This document shows, in pieces, positions 51,201 through 60,516 of a stretch of 64,000 bases of DNA. The notes below the pieces were generated by a model that saw nothing but the letters and a program-made list of their open reading frames with translations, did not search any database and was not told the origin of the DNA. This stretch comes from Virgibacillus indicus (GTDB taxonomy: Bacteria > Bacillota > Bacilli > Bacillales > Amphibacillaceae), in NCBI RefSeq assembly GCF_002266285.1, contig NZ_NPMS01000007.1, positions 62,001 to 126,000 of the forward strand, in the 5' to 3' direction. A program made the position numbers and the translations under genes. The number at the start of each line of letters is the position of its first letter. Position 1 is the first letter of the stretch.

Positions 51201-51854
51201 ATGAAGTGGAAACTTTTTAGTGCAATATTGGTCATAACTCTGGCTCTTGTGGGCTGCGGAAACATGGACGATAACAACAATGATGAAGGGGCATTGGATA
51301 ATAATAATATCGAACCGACCCGATACAATAACAATGATGGCTTGGATGGCGATCGTGACTATAACATGAGAAGAACTTCCGACAGGGCACAGGATAGAAA
51401 TGACAATAACAATAACAGAAATGACCGGTATGACGTTGCGGGCGAAGCAGCTGACCGTATAGCTGATGAAATTGTTGAAATTGATAATGCTTATGTGCTT
51501 ACAACTGAAAATAATGCATATGTAGCGGCAAATCTTGATAATGACAGAAATAACCGCGACCAAAATAACAACGGAAACGACGCGGACAGAAATAATGATC
51601 AGAATCAAGACAATGGTGATAGGAACAACAATGATAATGGTGATGAACTAACCGATGAAGTAAAGGACAAAATCGCTGATATAGTAAAATCAGTTGATAA
51701 CGACATTGATAATGTTTATGTATCAACAAATCCGGATTTTGTTGATTTAACGAATAATTACGTTGATGATATGGATAATGGAGAACCAATCGAAGGTTTC
51801 TTTGATCAATTCGGGAATATGATTGAACGTTTATTTCCGGAGCGGGAAAGATAA
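51201..51854 (+). CDS. yhcN: YhcN/YlaJ-family spore lipoprotein
   Basis: A 217-residue lipoprotein with signal ending LALVGCGNMD (Cys19). The family core is DVAGEAADRIADEIVEIDNA, followed by AYVLTTENNAYVAANL, then a C-terminal partner region EVKDKIADIVKSVDNDIDNV. Between them are Asn/Asp-rich low-complexity stretches. YhcN is an inner-spore-membrane protein made in the forespore. The SD is AAGGAGG, and a sigma-G-like promoter is upstream. Exact role unknown; involvement in spore outgrowth has been proposed for the family. Confidence 0.88.
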   Translation: MKWKLFSAILVITLALVGCGNMDDNNNDEGALDNNNIEPTRYNNNDGLDGDRDYNMRRTSDRAQDRNDNNNNRNDRYDVAGEAADRIADEIVEIDNAYVLTTENNAYVAANLDNDRNNRDQNNNGNDADRNNDQNQDNGDRNNNDNGDELTDEVKDKIADIVKSVDNDIDNVYVSTNPDFVDLTNNYVDDMDNGEPIEGFFDQFGNMIERLFPERER

Positions 51855-51871
51855 TAAAACAAGTTAGACGG

Positions 51872-51901
51872 GTGACTGTTCTGAGCAGTCACTCTTTTTT
51901 T
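51872..51901 (+). terminator. yhcN terminator
   Basis: GTGACTG pairs perfectly with CAGTCAC (7-base loop), followed by a T-run. Beyond it, 51902-52155 holds only the operator-like palindrome upstream of yrrT. Confidence 0.85.
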
Positions 51902-52099
51902 GTTGAATAGAAATTTAGCCGTTTTGGAATGAACAAACATTGAATGAGATCGAATGAAAGCAGATTCGGACTGGACTAATGCGGCCTTTGAAGGGATAAC
52001 GCAGTTCTGCACCGTATTTTAAGAATTACGATCGACCGCAATATCAATCACTTTTTTACAAAACAGGAAACATGTGATAATATAGTACATATAATAATT

Positions 52100-52125
52100 C
52101 ATACTATTCATAGTAAAATACTATG
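52100..52125 (+). promoter_or_regulatory. Palindromic operator-like cluster upstream of the yrrT-luxS-mcc operon
   Basis: TACTAT-TC-ATAGTA (52102-52115) is a perfect dyad, followed by a third ATACTATG (52118-52125). It lies 30-55 bases before the yrrT start. The operon equivalent in B. subtilis is repressed by CymR; I cannot confirm that this matches the CymR box. Confidence 0.45.
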
Positions 52126-52155
52126 TTTTAATAAAAATATGGAGTTGAGTATGAA

Positions 52156-52791
52156 ATGGGACGCGAGTTTCTTGATTTATTTGAAGAATGGGCAGAGACC
52201 TATGATGCAACAGTAACAGGTGTTGACCCTCAATATAGAGCAGTATTTGCAAATTATAATGAAATTCTTAACGAGGTTGCAAGTGCTTCTGGTGGAACGG
52301 TGCTTGAATTTGGTGTTGGAACAGGAAATCTGACAGAAAAGTTATTGGATTCCGGGTATGAAGTTATTGGAATTGAACCATCTCAGGCAATGCGGGAAAT
52401 AGCTTTGGAAAAGTTTCCGGAATTGCCTTTACTGGAAGGGGACTTTCTCACGTTTCCAGAAATTAAATCCGCAGATACCATTGTAAGCACGTATGCATTT
52501 CATCATTTAACAGACAGCGAAAAGGAAATTGCAGTCCGTCAATTTTCCAAAATCCTTTCGTCAAATGGTAAAGTTGTCTTTGGAGATACGATGTTTGAAT
52601 CGGTAGCTGTTAAAGATAAAATTATTAAACAAGCTTATGACAGGGGTTTTACGAATTTAGCCGAAGACCTGGAAAGGGAATATTATCCAACGCTGGATGT
52701 AATGCGGAATATTTTTACAACTCATAACTATGATGTTACATTTAAGCAAATGAATGAATTTGTCTGGCTAGTCACAGCAAAAAAACAATGA
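52156..52791 (+). CDS. yrrT: SAM-dependent methyltransferase YrrT
   Basis: A 211-residue class I methyltransferase. SAM motif I is VLEFGVGTGNLTEKLL, motif II EVIGIEPSQAMREIA, and IVSTYAFHHLTDSEKEIAV is motif IV. It matches YrrT of the B. subtilis methionine-to-cysteine operon, a putative SAM methyltransferase upstream of homocysteine-forming steps. SD TATGGAGTTGAG. luxS follows 21 bases later. Confidence 0.9.
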   Translation: MGREFLDLFEEWAETYDATVTGVDPQYRAVFANYNEILNEVASASGGTVLEFGVGTGNLTEKLLDSGYEVIGIEPSQAMREIALEKFPELPLLEGDFLTFPEIKSADTIVSTYAFHHLTDSEKEIAVRQFSKILSSNGKVVFGDTMFESVAVKDKIIKQAYDRGFTNLAEDLEREYYPTLDVMRNIFTTHNYDVTFKQMNEFVWLVTAKKQ

Positions 52792-52812
52792 AAAATAAGG
52801 AGAGGTAATAAA

Positions 52813-53274
52813 ATGGCTGAAAAAATGAATGTTGAAAGTTTTAATTTGGATCATACGAAGGTAAAAGCACCATATGTGCGACTGGTAGGCGTAACAGAAG
52901 GTGCAAATGGTGACAAGGTTTATAAATATGATATCCGTTTCAAACAGCCTAATAAAGAGCACATGAAAATGGACGGACTGCATTCGATTGAACATTTGAT
53001 GGCAGAAAATATCCGCAACCATATGGATAATGTACTGGATATTGGGCCGATGGGATGTCAGACTGGTTTTTATTTAGCAATTATAAATAATGACAGCTAT
53101 GATGAAGTCTTGGATACGCTGGAAAAAACATTAAATGATGTTATCGAAGCAGATGAAGTGCCAGCATGCAATGAAGTGCAATGCGGCTGGGCAGCGAATC
53201 ACAGCCTGGAAGGTGCGAAGGAAATTGCAAGAGAAATGCTGGGACATCGTAATGAATGGCATGAAGTTTTCTAA
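52813..53274 (+). CDS. luxS: S-ribosylhomocysteine lyase LuxS
   Basis: LuxS splits S-ribosylhomocysteine into homocysteine and DPD, the autoinducer-2 precursor. The 153-residue protein has the metal-binding HSIEH (HxxEH) and the Cys in [10 protein letters not shown], plus the catalytic Cys in [20 protein letters not shown]. It is placed within the yrrT-mccA-mccB operon, where its homocysteine product feeds MccA. In B. subtilis mtnN occupies this position and luxS lies elsewhere. Confidence 0.97.
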   Translation: MAEKMNVESFNLDHTKVKAPYVRLVGVTEGANGDKVYKYDIRFKQPNKEHMKMDGLHSIEHLMAENIRNHMDNVLDIGPMGCQTGFYLAIINNDSYDEVLDTLEKTLNDVIEADEVPACNEVQCGWAANHSLEGAKEIAREMLGHRNEWHEVF

Positions 53275-53296
53275 GCTGAATTAAGAGGGGAAGAAT

Positions 53297-54211
53297 ATGA
53301 CGGTTTACAGATCTGTGAAAGAAATAATCGGCAATACTCCATTACTCGAAATAACAGGTTTATCTTTTCCTGATGGAGTTCGTATTTATGCGAAGCTGGA
53401 ATTTTTAAACCCTGGTGGGAGTGTAAAGGACAGACTAGGCATTGAACTGATTCAGGATGCATTAAAAAATGGGAAAATAAAAGAAGGCGGAACCATTATT
53501 GAACCAACTGCCGGAAATACCGGCATTGGTTTGGCACTTGCCGCACTCAATCAAAACCTGTCTGTTATTTTTTGTATTCCAGAACATTTCAGTAAGGAAA
53601 AACAATCGATCATGAAAGCTTTAGGAGCATCTATTATCCATACACCCCGGAATGCTGGAATGGTTGGTGCTATCGAAAAAACTAAAAAGCTGATTAAGGA
53701 AATCCCGAACAGCTTTTCCCCACAGCAGTTTGCAAACCCAGCCAATCCACAAACATATTACAAAACCCTGGCACCGGAAATATGGAAAGATTTAAATGGT
53801 GAAGTCGATGTATTTGTGGCCGGAGCAGGTTCGGGTGGAACGTTTATGGGAACTTCACGATTTTTAAAAGAGAAAAATCCGAATGTGAAGACTGTGATTG
53901 TTGAACCTGTTGGATCCATCATCGCAGGAGGAGAGCCAGGTCCACACCGAACAGAGGGCATTGGCATGGAATTTCTGCCTGAATATATGGATCGTTCCTA
54001 TATGGATCAGGTGCATACTGTATCTGATGATGATGCTTTCAGGATGGTGAAGGAATTGGCAGAGAAGGAAGGTCTGCTTGTTGGCAGTTCATCCGGATCA
54101 GCTATGTATGCGGCATTGCAGGAAGCTGAAAATGCTGAAACCGGAACATCAATTGTAACGGTTTTTCCTGATGGAAGTGACCGATATTTAAGTAAACAAA
54201 TTTACGATTGA
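53297..54211 (+). CDS. mccA: O-acetylserine-dependent cystathionine beta-synthase MccA
   Basis: A PLP enzyme of the cysteine synthase family that joins homocysteine with O-acetylserine to form cystathionine. The 304-residue protein has IGNTPLLEI, the PLP Lys in NPGGSVKDRLG, the substrate loop EPTAGNTGIGLALAA, and the phosphate-binding GAGSGGTFMG. Operon context (luxS before, mccB after) favours MccA over housekeeping CysK. SD AGAGGGGAAG before ATG. Confidence 0.93.
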   Translation: MTVYRSVKEIIGNTPLLEITGLSFPDGVRIYAKLEFLNPGGSVKDRLGIELIQDALKNGKIKEGGTIIEPTAGNTGIGLALAALNQNLSVIFCIPEHFSKEKQSIMKALGASIIHTPRNAGMVGAIEKTKKLIKEIPNSFSPQQFANPANPQTYYKTLAPEIWKDLNGEVDVFVAGAGSGGTFMGTSRFLKEKNPNVKTVIVEPVGSIIAGGEPGPHRTEGIGMEFLPEYMDRSYMDQVHTVSDDDAFRMVKELAEKEGLLVGSSSGSAMYAALQEAENAETGTSIVTVFPDGSDRYLSKQIYD

Positions 54212-54225
54212 AGAGGGGAAGAGAC

Positions 54226-55359
54226 ATGCGCGCAAAAACGAAGATGATTCATGGTGGAATTACTGGTGATGAAGCTACTGGTGCCGTTTCAGTACCAATT
54301 TATCAGGTAAGTACGTATAAGCAAGATAGTGTTGGGAATCATCGAGGTTATGAATATTCCCGCACAGGCAACCCAACAAGACATGCACTGGAAACTGTGA
54401 TTGCTGATTTGGAAAATGGGAAAGCGGGCTTTGCATTTGGTTCAGGTATGGCGGCAGTTACGTCTGTCATGATGCTGCTTCAGGCAAATGATCATGTTTT
54501 AATGACAGATGATGTGTATGGTGGTTCATACCGTCTGATGACAAAGGTGCTCAATCGGTTTGATTTAGATCATACATTTGTTGATACAAGCTACCCAGAA
54601 AAAGTGGAAGCAGCCATTCAGAACAACACAAAGGCATTATTTGTGGAAACACCAACAAATCCACTGCTTAAAATTACTAACATTAAGAAAATGTCTGAAA
54701 TAGCCAAGAAACATGATTTATTGCTGATTGTTGATAATACTTTTGCAACACCATACTGGCAGAACCCACTTGAACTTGGAGCTGATATTGTTCTGCACAG
54801 TGCAACGAAATATATTGGCGGGCACAGTGATGTCGTTTCAGGATTAGTAATTGTGGGCACTGAGGCCTTAGCTGAGGAGCTCCATTTTATTCAAAATTCT
54901 GTTGGTGCAGTGTTGGGACCACAGGATTCATGGCTGTTGCTCCGAGGTATTAAAACACTCGCCCTGAGGATGGAAGCAATTGAAAAGAATTCGCAAAAAA
55001 TTGTGGAATTCCTTCAGAATCATGACAATGTTTCTACCGTCTATTATCCTGGCATAAAAGACCATCGCGGGCATGACATTGCCGCATCGCAGGCGAAAGG
55101 TTTTGGCGGTATGATTTCTTTTGATGCAGGCAGTGGGGAAAAAGCTGATCAAGTTCTGAGCCGTGTGAAGTATTTTACACTGGCTGAAAGTCTTGGAGCA
55201 GTTGAAAGCTTAATATCTGTTCCTGCAAAAATGACTCATGCATCGATTCCTGCTGATAGAAGAGATGAACTTGGAATTACAGATGGTCTCATCCGTCTGT
55301 CTGTTGGAATTGAAGATGCAGATGATCTTATTGAAGATTTGAAAGTGGCTTTGAAATAG
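54226..55359 (+). CDS. mccB: Cystathionine gamma-lyase MccB
   Basis: A Cys/Met-metabolism PLP enzyme that cleaves cystathionine to cysteine, 2-oxobutyrate and ammonia, finishing reverse transsulfuration. The 377-residue protein has YEYSRTGNPTRHALE, FGSGMAAVTSVM, the DDVYGGSYR loop and the Schiff-base Lys in LHSATKYIGGHSD. ATG 54226 follows GAGGGGAAGAG; an upstream TTG at 54208 overlaps the mccA stop and is less likely. Terminator follows after 21 bases. Confidence 0.94.
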   Translation: MRAKTKMIHGGITGDEATGAVSVPIYQVSTYKQDSVGNHRGYEYSRTGNPTRHALETVIADLENGKAGFAFGSGMAAVTSVMMLLQANDHVLMTDDVYGGSYRLMTKVLNRFDLDHTFVDTSYPEKVEAAIQNNTKALFVETPTNPLLKITNIKKMSEIAKKHDLLLIVDNTFATPYWQNPLELGADIVLHSATKYIGGHSDVVSGLVIVGTEALAEELHFIQNSVGAVLGPQDSWLLLRGIKTLALRMEAIEKNSQKIVEFLQNHDNVSTVYYPGIKDHRGHDIAASQAKGFGGMISFDAGSGEKADQVLSRVKYFTLAESLGAVESLISVPAKMTHASIPADRRDELGITDGLIRLSVGIEDADDLIEDLKVALK

Positions 55360-55380
55360 ATAAAAGGGCAATAACTGAGG

Positions 55381-55406
55381 GGACAGCTTACCAGGCTGTC
55401 CTTTTT
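55381..55406 (+). terminator. Terminator of the mcc operon
   Basis: GGACAGC (55381-55387) pairs with GCTGTCC (55395-55401), followed by TTTTT. Confidence 0.88.
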
Positions 55407-55463
55407 GATTATGGTTTGCTAGAATGAATTATAAATATAAGTTATTGGAGGGATCGATCTGCC

Positions 55464-56834
55464 ATGAGTGAAAAAGCGCTAGCCTACTTACAGGAGAATA
55501 GGGAAAAACTGTTAGAAAAATTAAATGGTTTTCTGTCAATTCCAAGTGTCAGCACAGACAGTTCACATAAACAGGATGTGGAAGCAGCTGCAGACTTTAT
55601 CGTTACATATTTAAATGAAATTAACTTCGAGAATGTTGAAAAACAAGAAACTGGTGGACATCCACTTGTTTATGCTGAATACAACGGTGCGGGACCTGAT
55701 GCGCCAACCGTATTGTTTTATGGGCATTATGATGTTCAGCCAATTGATCCGATTGATTTATGGGAAAGTGATCCATTCAAACCAGAGGTAAGGGATGGAC
55801 GCCTATATGCCCGCGGTTCAAGTGATGATAAAGGACAGGTATTTATGCATCTTGCTGTCTTTGAAGCATATATGAAAACGGAAGGGAAGCTTCCCCTTAA
55901 TGTAAAAGTCTGTATTGAGGGAGAGGAAGAAATCGGCAGTGAGAATTTATATAAGATTCTCCATGACAAAAAAGAACAGTTTACAGCAGATTTTGCGGTA
56001 ATATCTGATTCTGGTATGATTGCCAAAAATCAGCCCACAATTCTTTATGGACTAAAAGGGTTCACAGGAATCGAGATCACTGTTACAGGACCTGATCATG
56101 ACCTGCACTCTGGAATGTACGGTGGTGCTGTGAGAAATCCAATTATGGCATTGAACCATATTTTAACATCGATGAAAAATGCGGAAGAAGTTATAACCGT
56201 TGATGGATTTTACGATGATGTGGAGCCATTGACAGATGAAGAAAGAAAGCTGATAGACCAGGTACAAGGTGAAGATTATACCGCATCGACTGGTGTTAAG
56301 GAAACTGCTTCCGAGAAAGGTTATACAGCCAAGGAACATACGATGGCACGGCCGACTTTCGAAGTCAACGGTATTTTCGGAGGCTATCAGGGAGAAGGAA
56401 CCAAAACAATTATACCTTCATCTGCAACAGCAAAAATTACATGCCGCCTGGTACCAGGGCAGGATCCTGAAAAAATCCAGCAATTCCTTGAAGACCATGT
56501 AAATAAAGTGGCGCCGACTGGTGTAAAGGCAGAGGTGAAGAAAGAAAAGCTTTCTGCCAAGGCATATAAAGTGGAACCGAACCATCCGCTTATTGAAAAG
56601 GCTGCAGCAAGCTATACAAAAGCTTTTGGCAAAGAGACCGTGTACGTAAGGATGGGAGGATCGATTCCAGTAGTGGAATGGATTGAAGCAATTTATGATA
56701 TTCCAATTGTCCTGTTAGGATTTGGAACTCCCGATGACCGCCTGCACTCACCTAATGAGAGCTTCCCACTCGACAGTTTTGATAAAGGGATGGAAACACT
56801 TGTCTATTATTGGAATGAGGTAATTAATAAATAA
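55464..56834 (+). CDS. M20-family dipeptidase
   Basis: A 456-residue metallopeptidase with a catalytic domain interrupted by a dimerisation (lid) domain. Metal ligands and catalytic residues are visible: His-Asp in YGHYDVQP, Asp in GSSDDKGQ, Glu-Glu in EGEEEIGSEN, Asp in FAVISDSGM, and the C-terminal His in RLHSPNE. The sequence is of the CNDP-like dipeptidase type that hydrolyses short peptides in the cytosol. SD TTGGAGGGAT, ATG 55464. Monocistronic with own terminator. Confidence 0.92.
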   Translation: MSEKALAYLQENREKLLEKLNGFLSIPSVSTDSSHKQDVEAAADFIVTYLNEINFENVEKQETGGHPLVYAEYNGAGPDAPTVLFYGHYDVQPIDPIDLWESDPFKPEVRDGRLYARGSSDDKGQVFMHLAVFEAYMKTEGKLPLNVKVCIEGEEEIGSENLYKILHDKKEQFTADFAVISDSGMIAKNQPTILYGLKGFTGIEITVTGPDHDLHSGMYGGAVRNPIMALNHILTSMKNAEEVITVDGFYDDVEPLTDEERKLIDQVQGEDYTASTGVKETASEKGYTAKEHTMARPTFEVNGIFGGYQGEGTKTIIPSSATAKITCRLVPGQDPEKIQQFLEDHVNKVAPTGVKAEVKKEKLSAKAYKVEPNHPLIEKAAASYTKAFGKETVYVRMGGSIPVVEWIEAIYDIPIVLLGFGTPDDRLHSPNESFPLDSFDKGMETLVYYWNEVINK

Positions 56835-56843
56835 TCTTACTGA

Positions 56844-56884
56844 AACTTCTTCTCTTTTCCGTCAGCAAAGGGAAGAAGTTTTAT
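56844..56884 (+). terminator. Terminator of the dipeptidase gene
   Basis: AACTTCTTC pairs perfectly with GAAGAAGTT, with an inner CTTTTCC/GGGAAG-like extension, followed by TTAT. Confidence 0.72.
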
Positions 56885-57015
56885 AATCTAGATGAGAAAA
56901 TGATAGCATAACCTAAAATGGGGTTTTAGTGAGTTAAAGAGAAATGTGGCTGGTTTTTCCGCTGAGAATGCAGGGTATGATAAGGAATGGAGATAAGGAT
57001 AAGGGAGGCTTTTTT

Positions 57016-57774
57016 ATGAAATTTGCAATTGTAACAGGAGTTTCGCGCGGATTGGGTGAATCGGCTGCTAAATTGTTTTTAGAGCAGGGAATTAATGTAA
57101 TTGGTATTTCCAGAGGTAAATCAGATAGTTTAACGGAAATTGCTTACCAGAATAATGTAAGCTTTCAGCAATACAGCTGTGATTTAAGTAACCTGAAAGC
57201 AATTGATGAAACGTTTTCTGAAATTGCGGATGCTGTATTTGAACATGAACCAACGGTATTGTATTTAGTGAACAACGCTGGTGTCATCGAACCTGTAAAT
57301 AAGTCTATGGATATTAATAGTGAGGATCTGGCATATCATGTTCAGGTTAATACAATAGCACCAATGGCAATCACAAATTTTTTATTAAAACAGGCGGGTA
57401 AACATGAGGTGCCACTTATTGCTGCAGGAATCTCTTCAGGTGCTGCAGAAAGAGCTGTATCCGGCTGGAGCGTGTATTGCAGTACAAAAGCCGCATTAAA
57501 CAGATACACGGAGACTGTTGCTCTCGAACAGGAACAATTAAATACAGGAAATAAAGTGATAGCGTTCAGTCCGGGGATTATGGACACTGCAATGCAGGAA
57601 AAAATACGGTCAAGTTCTGAATCAGAATTTTCGGATGTTGAAACATTTAAAAATTATAAGGAAAACGGCCTTCTGAAAGATACAGATACTGTTGCTGGTG
57701 TTCTTGTGGATATTCTGACAGATGAAACGAATATTATAAACGGCAAAATATATAATGTAAAAGAATATTTTTAG
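57016..57774 (+). CDS. Short-chain dehydrogenase, YueD-like (benzil reductase type)
   Basis: A 252-residue NADP-dependent SDR with the N-terminal dinucleotide motif TGVSRGLGES, NNAG in YLVNNAGVIEPV, catalytic Ser in AAGISSGAAE and the Tyr-Lys pair in VYCSTKAAL. The sequence pattern follows B. subtilis YueD, which reduces benzil to (S)-benzoin in vitro; the natural substrate is unknown. ATG 57016 has AAGGGAGG upstream; the longer frame from 56944 is not supported. Confidence 0.87.
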   Translation: MKFAIVTGVSRGLGESAAKLFLEQGINVIGISRGKSDSLTEIAYQNNVSFQQYSCDLSNLKAIDETFSEIADAVFEHEPTVLYLVNNAGVIEPVNKSMDINSEDLAYHVQVNTIAPMAITNFLLKQAGKHEVPLIAAGISSGAAERAVSGWSVYCSTKAALNRYTETVALEQEQLNTGNKVIAFSPGIMDTAMQEKIRSSSESEFSDVETFKNYKENGLLKDTDTVAGVLVDILTDETNIINGKIYNVKEYF

Positions 57775-57883
57775 ACTTTAAGAGATGGACATTTTTCAAG
57801 CTTAACTGCAGATTATTGCAGCCGTGGAATAACTGTCTATTTCTAAAACTAAACAAACGCCCTTCCCAATTGATTTTCCTGTG

Positions 57884-57892
57884 CATAATCTA
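57884..57892 (+). promoter_or_regulatory. Sigma-K-like -10 element before the YjcZ-like gene
   Basis: CATAATCTA fits the sigma-K -10 consensus CATANNNTA, 31 bases before the start codon. No matching -35 (AC at 16-17 bases) was found, so this is weak. Confidence 0.3.
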
Positions 57893-57922
57893 TATTAATC
57901 TGTAAAACGGGGAGGGGTAGAA

Positions 57923-58063
57923 ATGAGTAAAGGTGGCGGAGGATACGGCTCTGGATTTGCACTCTTAGTCGTATTATTTATTTTGTTAATAATTATCGGT
58001 ACCGCTTATACTGGTGGCGGTTATGGCGGTTATGGCGGCTACGGTGGCTACGGCGGCTATTAA
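57923..58063 (+). CDS. YjcZ-family small spore protein (46 aa)
   Basis: ATG 57923 follows GGGGAGGGG. The 46-residue peptide has a Gly-rich head ([11 protein letters not shown]), one hydrophobic segment ([15 protein letters not shown], residues 13-27) and a tail of Gly-Gly-Tyr repeats ([12 protein letters not shown]). This is the architecture of the YjcZ/SscA-type small proteins of sporulating Bacillaceae, some of which are needed for spore coat assembly. A strong terminator follows. Confidence 0.88.
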   Translation: MSKGGGGYGSGFALLVVLFILLIIIGTAYTGGGYGGYGGYGGYGGY

Positions 58064-58069
58064 TAAAAA

Positions 58070-58104
58070 AACAGATGCAGGGGACTCTATTCCTCTGCAT
58101 CTTC
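58070..58104. terminator. Bidirectional terminator
   Basis: AGATGCAG pairs with CTGCATCT around GGGACTCTATTC, flanked by an A-run and a T-run; serves the YjcZ-like gene and the convergent ABC permease gene. Confidence 0.85.
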
Positions 58105-58109
58105 TTTTT

Positions 58110-59747
58110 CTATATATGTTGATGTTCGTTTGCTTTGATTTTTTTGTTCAGTAATAGCTGCACAGTAAAAATGGCTGCCATTAAGCATAAAAACAATATA
58201 AACGATGTTGTATAAAGACCTTCCAGAACGCCAATATTCCATAAGATTAGAACGATAATACCAAATATGCCTGCTTCAAGGAGCAATGCGATAAAAGCAA
58301 TCATTCTTGCTTTAAAGATTTCCTGCTCATCTGTCCAATTTAGCTTTGGTTTGAGAAAATCCAGATAAGTCCCCAAACTGCTGGTAAACCAGTTTGCCAC
58401 CAATGCAAGAATCAGCCAAATTATAATCATTTCTCCCGGTACATGCAGTAGCCAGATGAATATAATCAGAATGAGAATAATGGATAATAAATTGATCAGC
58501 CAGGCTGTTAAAATTTTGCTGTAAAATATTTGCTTCGTTGCCAATGGAAGGAACAGATTTGCATGCCAGCTTTTACCTTCTCGTGAAATCGATGAGATGG
58601 AAGTAGCATTTCCACCCAAAATTAGTAATGTTGCAATAAACAGCATGAGAATGCTATGCTTTTCTGAAAATAAATTCATAAACCCTGATAAATTAGCTGT
58701 ATCAAGCATTAAAAGTATCAGAATGAATATTGGGCCAAATAAGCTTTGAATCACACACTGCATTAAAAATGTTGGTGTACGCAGGATAATACGTATTTCT
58801 TTTTGGATATATGCCAACCATACCGGACGAGCTGTTATTTGCTTTTTCATTTTCTTTTGTGAAATCTTGCGCTTATTACCTGAGCCAAGGCCTAAAACTC
58901 CCTTTAAATAGAAAAGCTCACCAAGCCATATGAAAAGGAAGAATGCTCCCAAACTCAAACCAATCATTAGAAGAAAAAAGAGAAAACCTTCCGATGATGC
59001 AGTTTCGTTAAGTGCCCTTGTACTGAACAATGCTGGCGGATAAAAAGAGGTAGCCATTTGAAGCAGCCCGTCTTTTTCCTGAATAAATTTGGCAAGATCA
59101 GCCATCATTTCATTCGAATTTGTATTTAGGCGAATAACAACATTGATAAATATAATGAAAGCAAGCGAGAATATTCCTGCAAGAACCTTTGATCGATCCT
59201 TATTTTTGGCAATGTTCACAAAGCGCATGACAATCATTAACAGAATGGATGCAACTGTAAATGGAATGATAGGAAGCAGGATAAATAAAATAATTCCATA
59301 GAAGTAAAAGATTAAAGATGCATCGCTAACCATTCCGTAAATGAAAAATGCAGGTAAAAAGAAAGCGCCTGACGTTAAATATAAATATAGAAATGGACTT
59401 GCTGCTTTTCCAAGTAACAGCTGATAGGCTTTTAAAGGAAATGGAATAAATGATTCGATATCCTCTGCAAAATAAAATGCGCTTATTACTGTTATTAAAC
59501 TAATCAGGAATAAAAGCATATGAATGCTTAAAAATAATAATCCCGGTATAATAGAATCCTGACCTAATGGCTGCAGCACGTTGTATAATTCACTGATCAA
59601 ATTTTGCAGTATTCCTATGTATAGAGCCAGAAGCGGGATAGAAAAAATAATGACAATAGCCAAAAGCCAAATCTGAGAGCTATTCCCTCCAGCTTTCGAA
59701 TACTGCATTTTCAGCATGGTTTTTATTAGAACCCAGGTTTTATGCAT
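58110..59747 (-). CDS. ABC transporter permease subunit (large, polytopic)
   Basis: A 545-residue membrane protein with about a dozen hydrophobic segments in two halves, with a basic cytosolic loop (NKRKISQKKMKKQI) and the recurrent motif YIQKEIRIILRTPTFLMQCV. It matches the type of putative ABC-2-like permease found with the ATPase encoded just upstream; the two genes overlap by 8 bases. No periplasmic binding protein is present, so export is more likely than import. Substrate unknown. Confidence 0.82.
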   Translation of the reverse strand: MHKTWVLIKTMLKMQYSKAGGNSSQIWLLAIVIIFSIPLLALYIGILQNLISELYNVLQPLGQDSIIPGLLFLSIHMLLFLISLITVISAFYFAEDIESFIPFPLKAYQLLLGKAASPFLYLYLTSGAFFLPAFFIYGMVSDASLIFYFYGIILFILLPIIPFTVASILLMIVMRFVNIAKNKDRSKVLAGIFSLAFIIFINVVIRLNTNSNEMMADLAKFIQEKDGLLQMATSFYPPALFSTRALNETASSEGFLFFLLMIGLSLGAFFLFIWLGELFYLKGVLGLGSGNKRKISQKKMKKQITARPVWLAYIQKEIRIILRTPTFLMQCVIQSLFGPIFILILLMLDTANLSGFMNLFSEKHSILMLFIATLLILGGNATSISSISREGKSWHANLFLPLATKQIFYSKILTAWLINLLSIILILIIFIWLLHVPGEMIIIWLILALVANWFTSSLGTYLDFLKPKLNWTDEQEIFKARMIAFIALLLEAGIFGIIVLILWNIGVLEGLYTTSFILFLCLMAAIFTVQLLLNKKIKANEHQHI

Positions 59748-60465
59748 CGTCAGTCAGCTCCAGAAATACCTTTTCAAGGGACTGATCTGTATGATACTCA
59801 TCCCTGAGCTCATCAATATTCCCATAGAATATAAGCCGCCCTTTATTAATAATAGCAACTTCATCACATAATTGTTCAACAACTTCGAGGCCATGACTGG
59901 AAAAGAAAACGGTATTTCCTTTTGCAGCGTGATCACGCATCATTTCTTTTAACATGTAGGAAGACTTTGGATCCAGGCCTGTTAATGGCTCATCAAGAAT
60001 CCATATGTCTGGATCATGGATCAATACTCCGGTAACGATAATTTTTTGCCGCATTCCATGGGAAAAAGTTTGAATGTAATCATCCAATGCATCATAAATA
60101 TTAAATTGCTTTGTTAATGTTTCAATCCGTTCTGCTCTAATTTCTTTTGGTACTTCAAAAATATCACCTATAAAGTTTAAATATTCAATCCCTTTAAGGC
60201 GCAAAAACATATCAGGCTGATCCGGGACATAGCCGAAAATCCTTTTGGCTTCCAGAGCGTTTTTTTCGATATCAAATCCGTTCAATGTAATGGATCCACT
60301 ATCAAGTGGCAAAATACCAGTCATCATTTTAATTGTCGTAGATTTGCCAGCACCATTCGGACCTAAAAATCCTACAATCTTTCCATCTGGAATGGTTAGA
60401 TTCAGTGAATCGATTGCTTTATTATTGCCAGGAAAGTCTTTTGTAACATTTTTAATTTCAATCAT
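59740..60465 (-). CDS. ABC transporter ATP-binding protein (ABC-2 type)
   Basis: A 241-residue ATPase: Walker A FLGPNGAGKSTTIKMM, signature FSHGMRQKIIV, Walker B IWILDEPLTGLDP, H-loop FFSSHGLEVV. It follows the pattern of exporters of the CcmA/YtrB kind. The start chosen is ATG 60465 (MIEIKNVTKDFPGN) with GAGGGCAGG upstream; the frame is open to 60513 but without an SD. Forms an exporter with the overlapping permease gene. Confidence 0.93.
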   Translation of the reverse strand: MIEIKNVTKDFPGNNKAIDSLNLTIPDGKIVGFLGPNGAGKSTTIKMMTGILPLDSGSITLNGFDIEKNALEAKRIFGYVPDQPDMFLRLKGIEYLNFIGDIFEVPKEIRAERIETLTKQFNIYDALDDYIQTFSHGMRQKIIVTGVLIHDPDIWILDEPLTGLDPKSSYMLKEMMRDHAAKGNTVFFSSHGLEVVEQLCDEVAIINKGRLIFYGNIDELRDEYHTDQSLEKVFLELTDDA

Positions 60466-60516
60466 ATGCCTGCCCTCATTTCTAATTGCTTTAATGAATA
60501 GTTTATCCCGCATGTA

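Noticed and set aside
51171..51608. Ile/Val-rich frame antisense to yhcN
   Set aside because: Complement of Asn/Asp-rich coding sequence, not a gene.
52020..52155. SAM riboswitch before yrrT
   Set aside because: I looked for the S-box stems and the conserved core and found none; only short palindromes are present.
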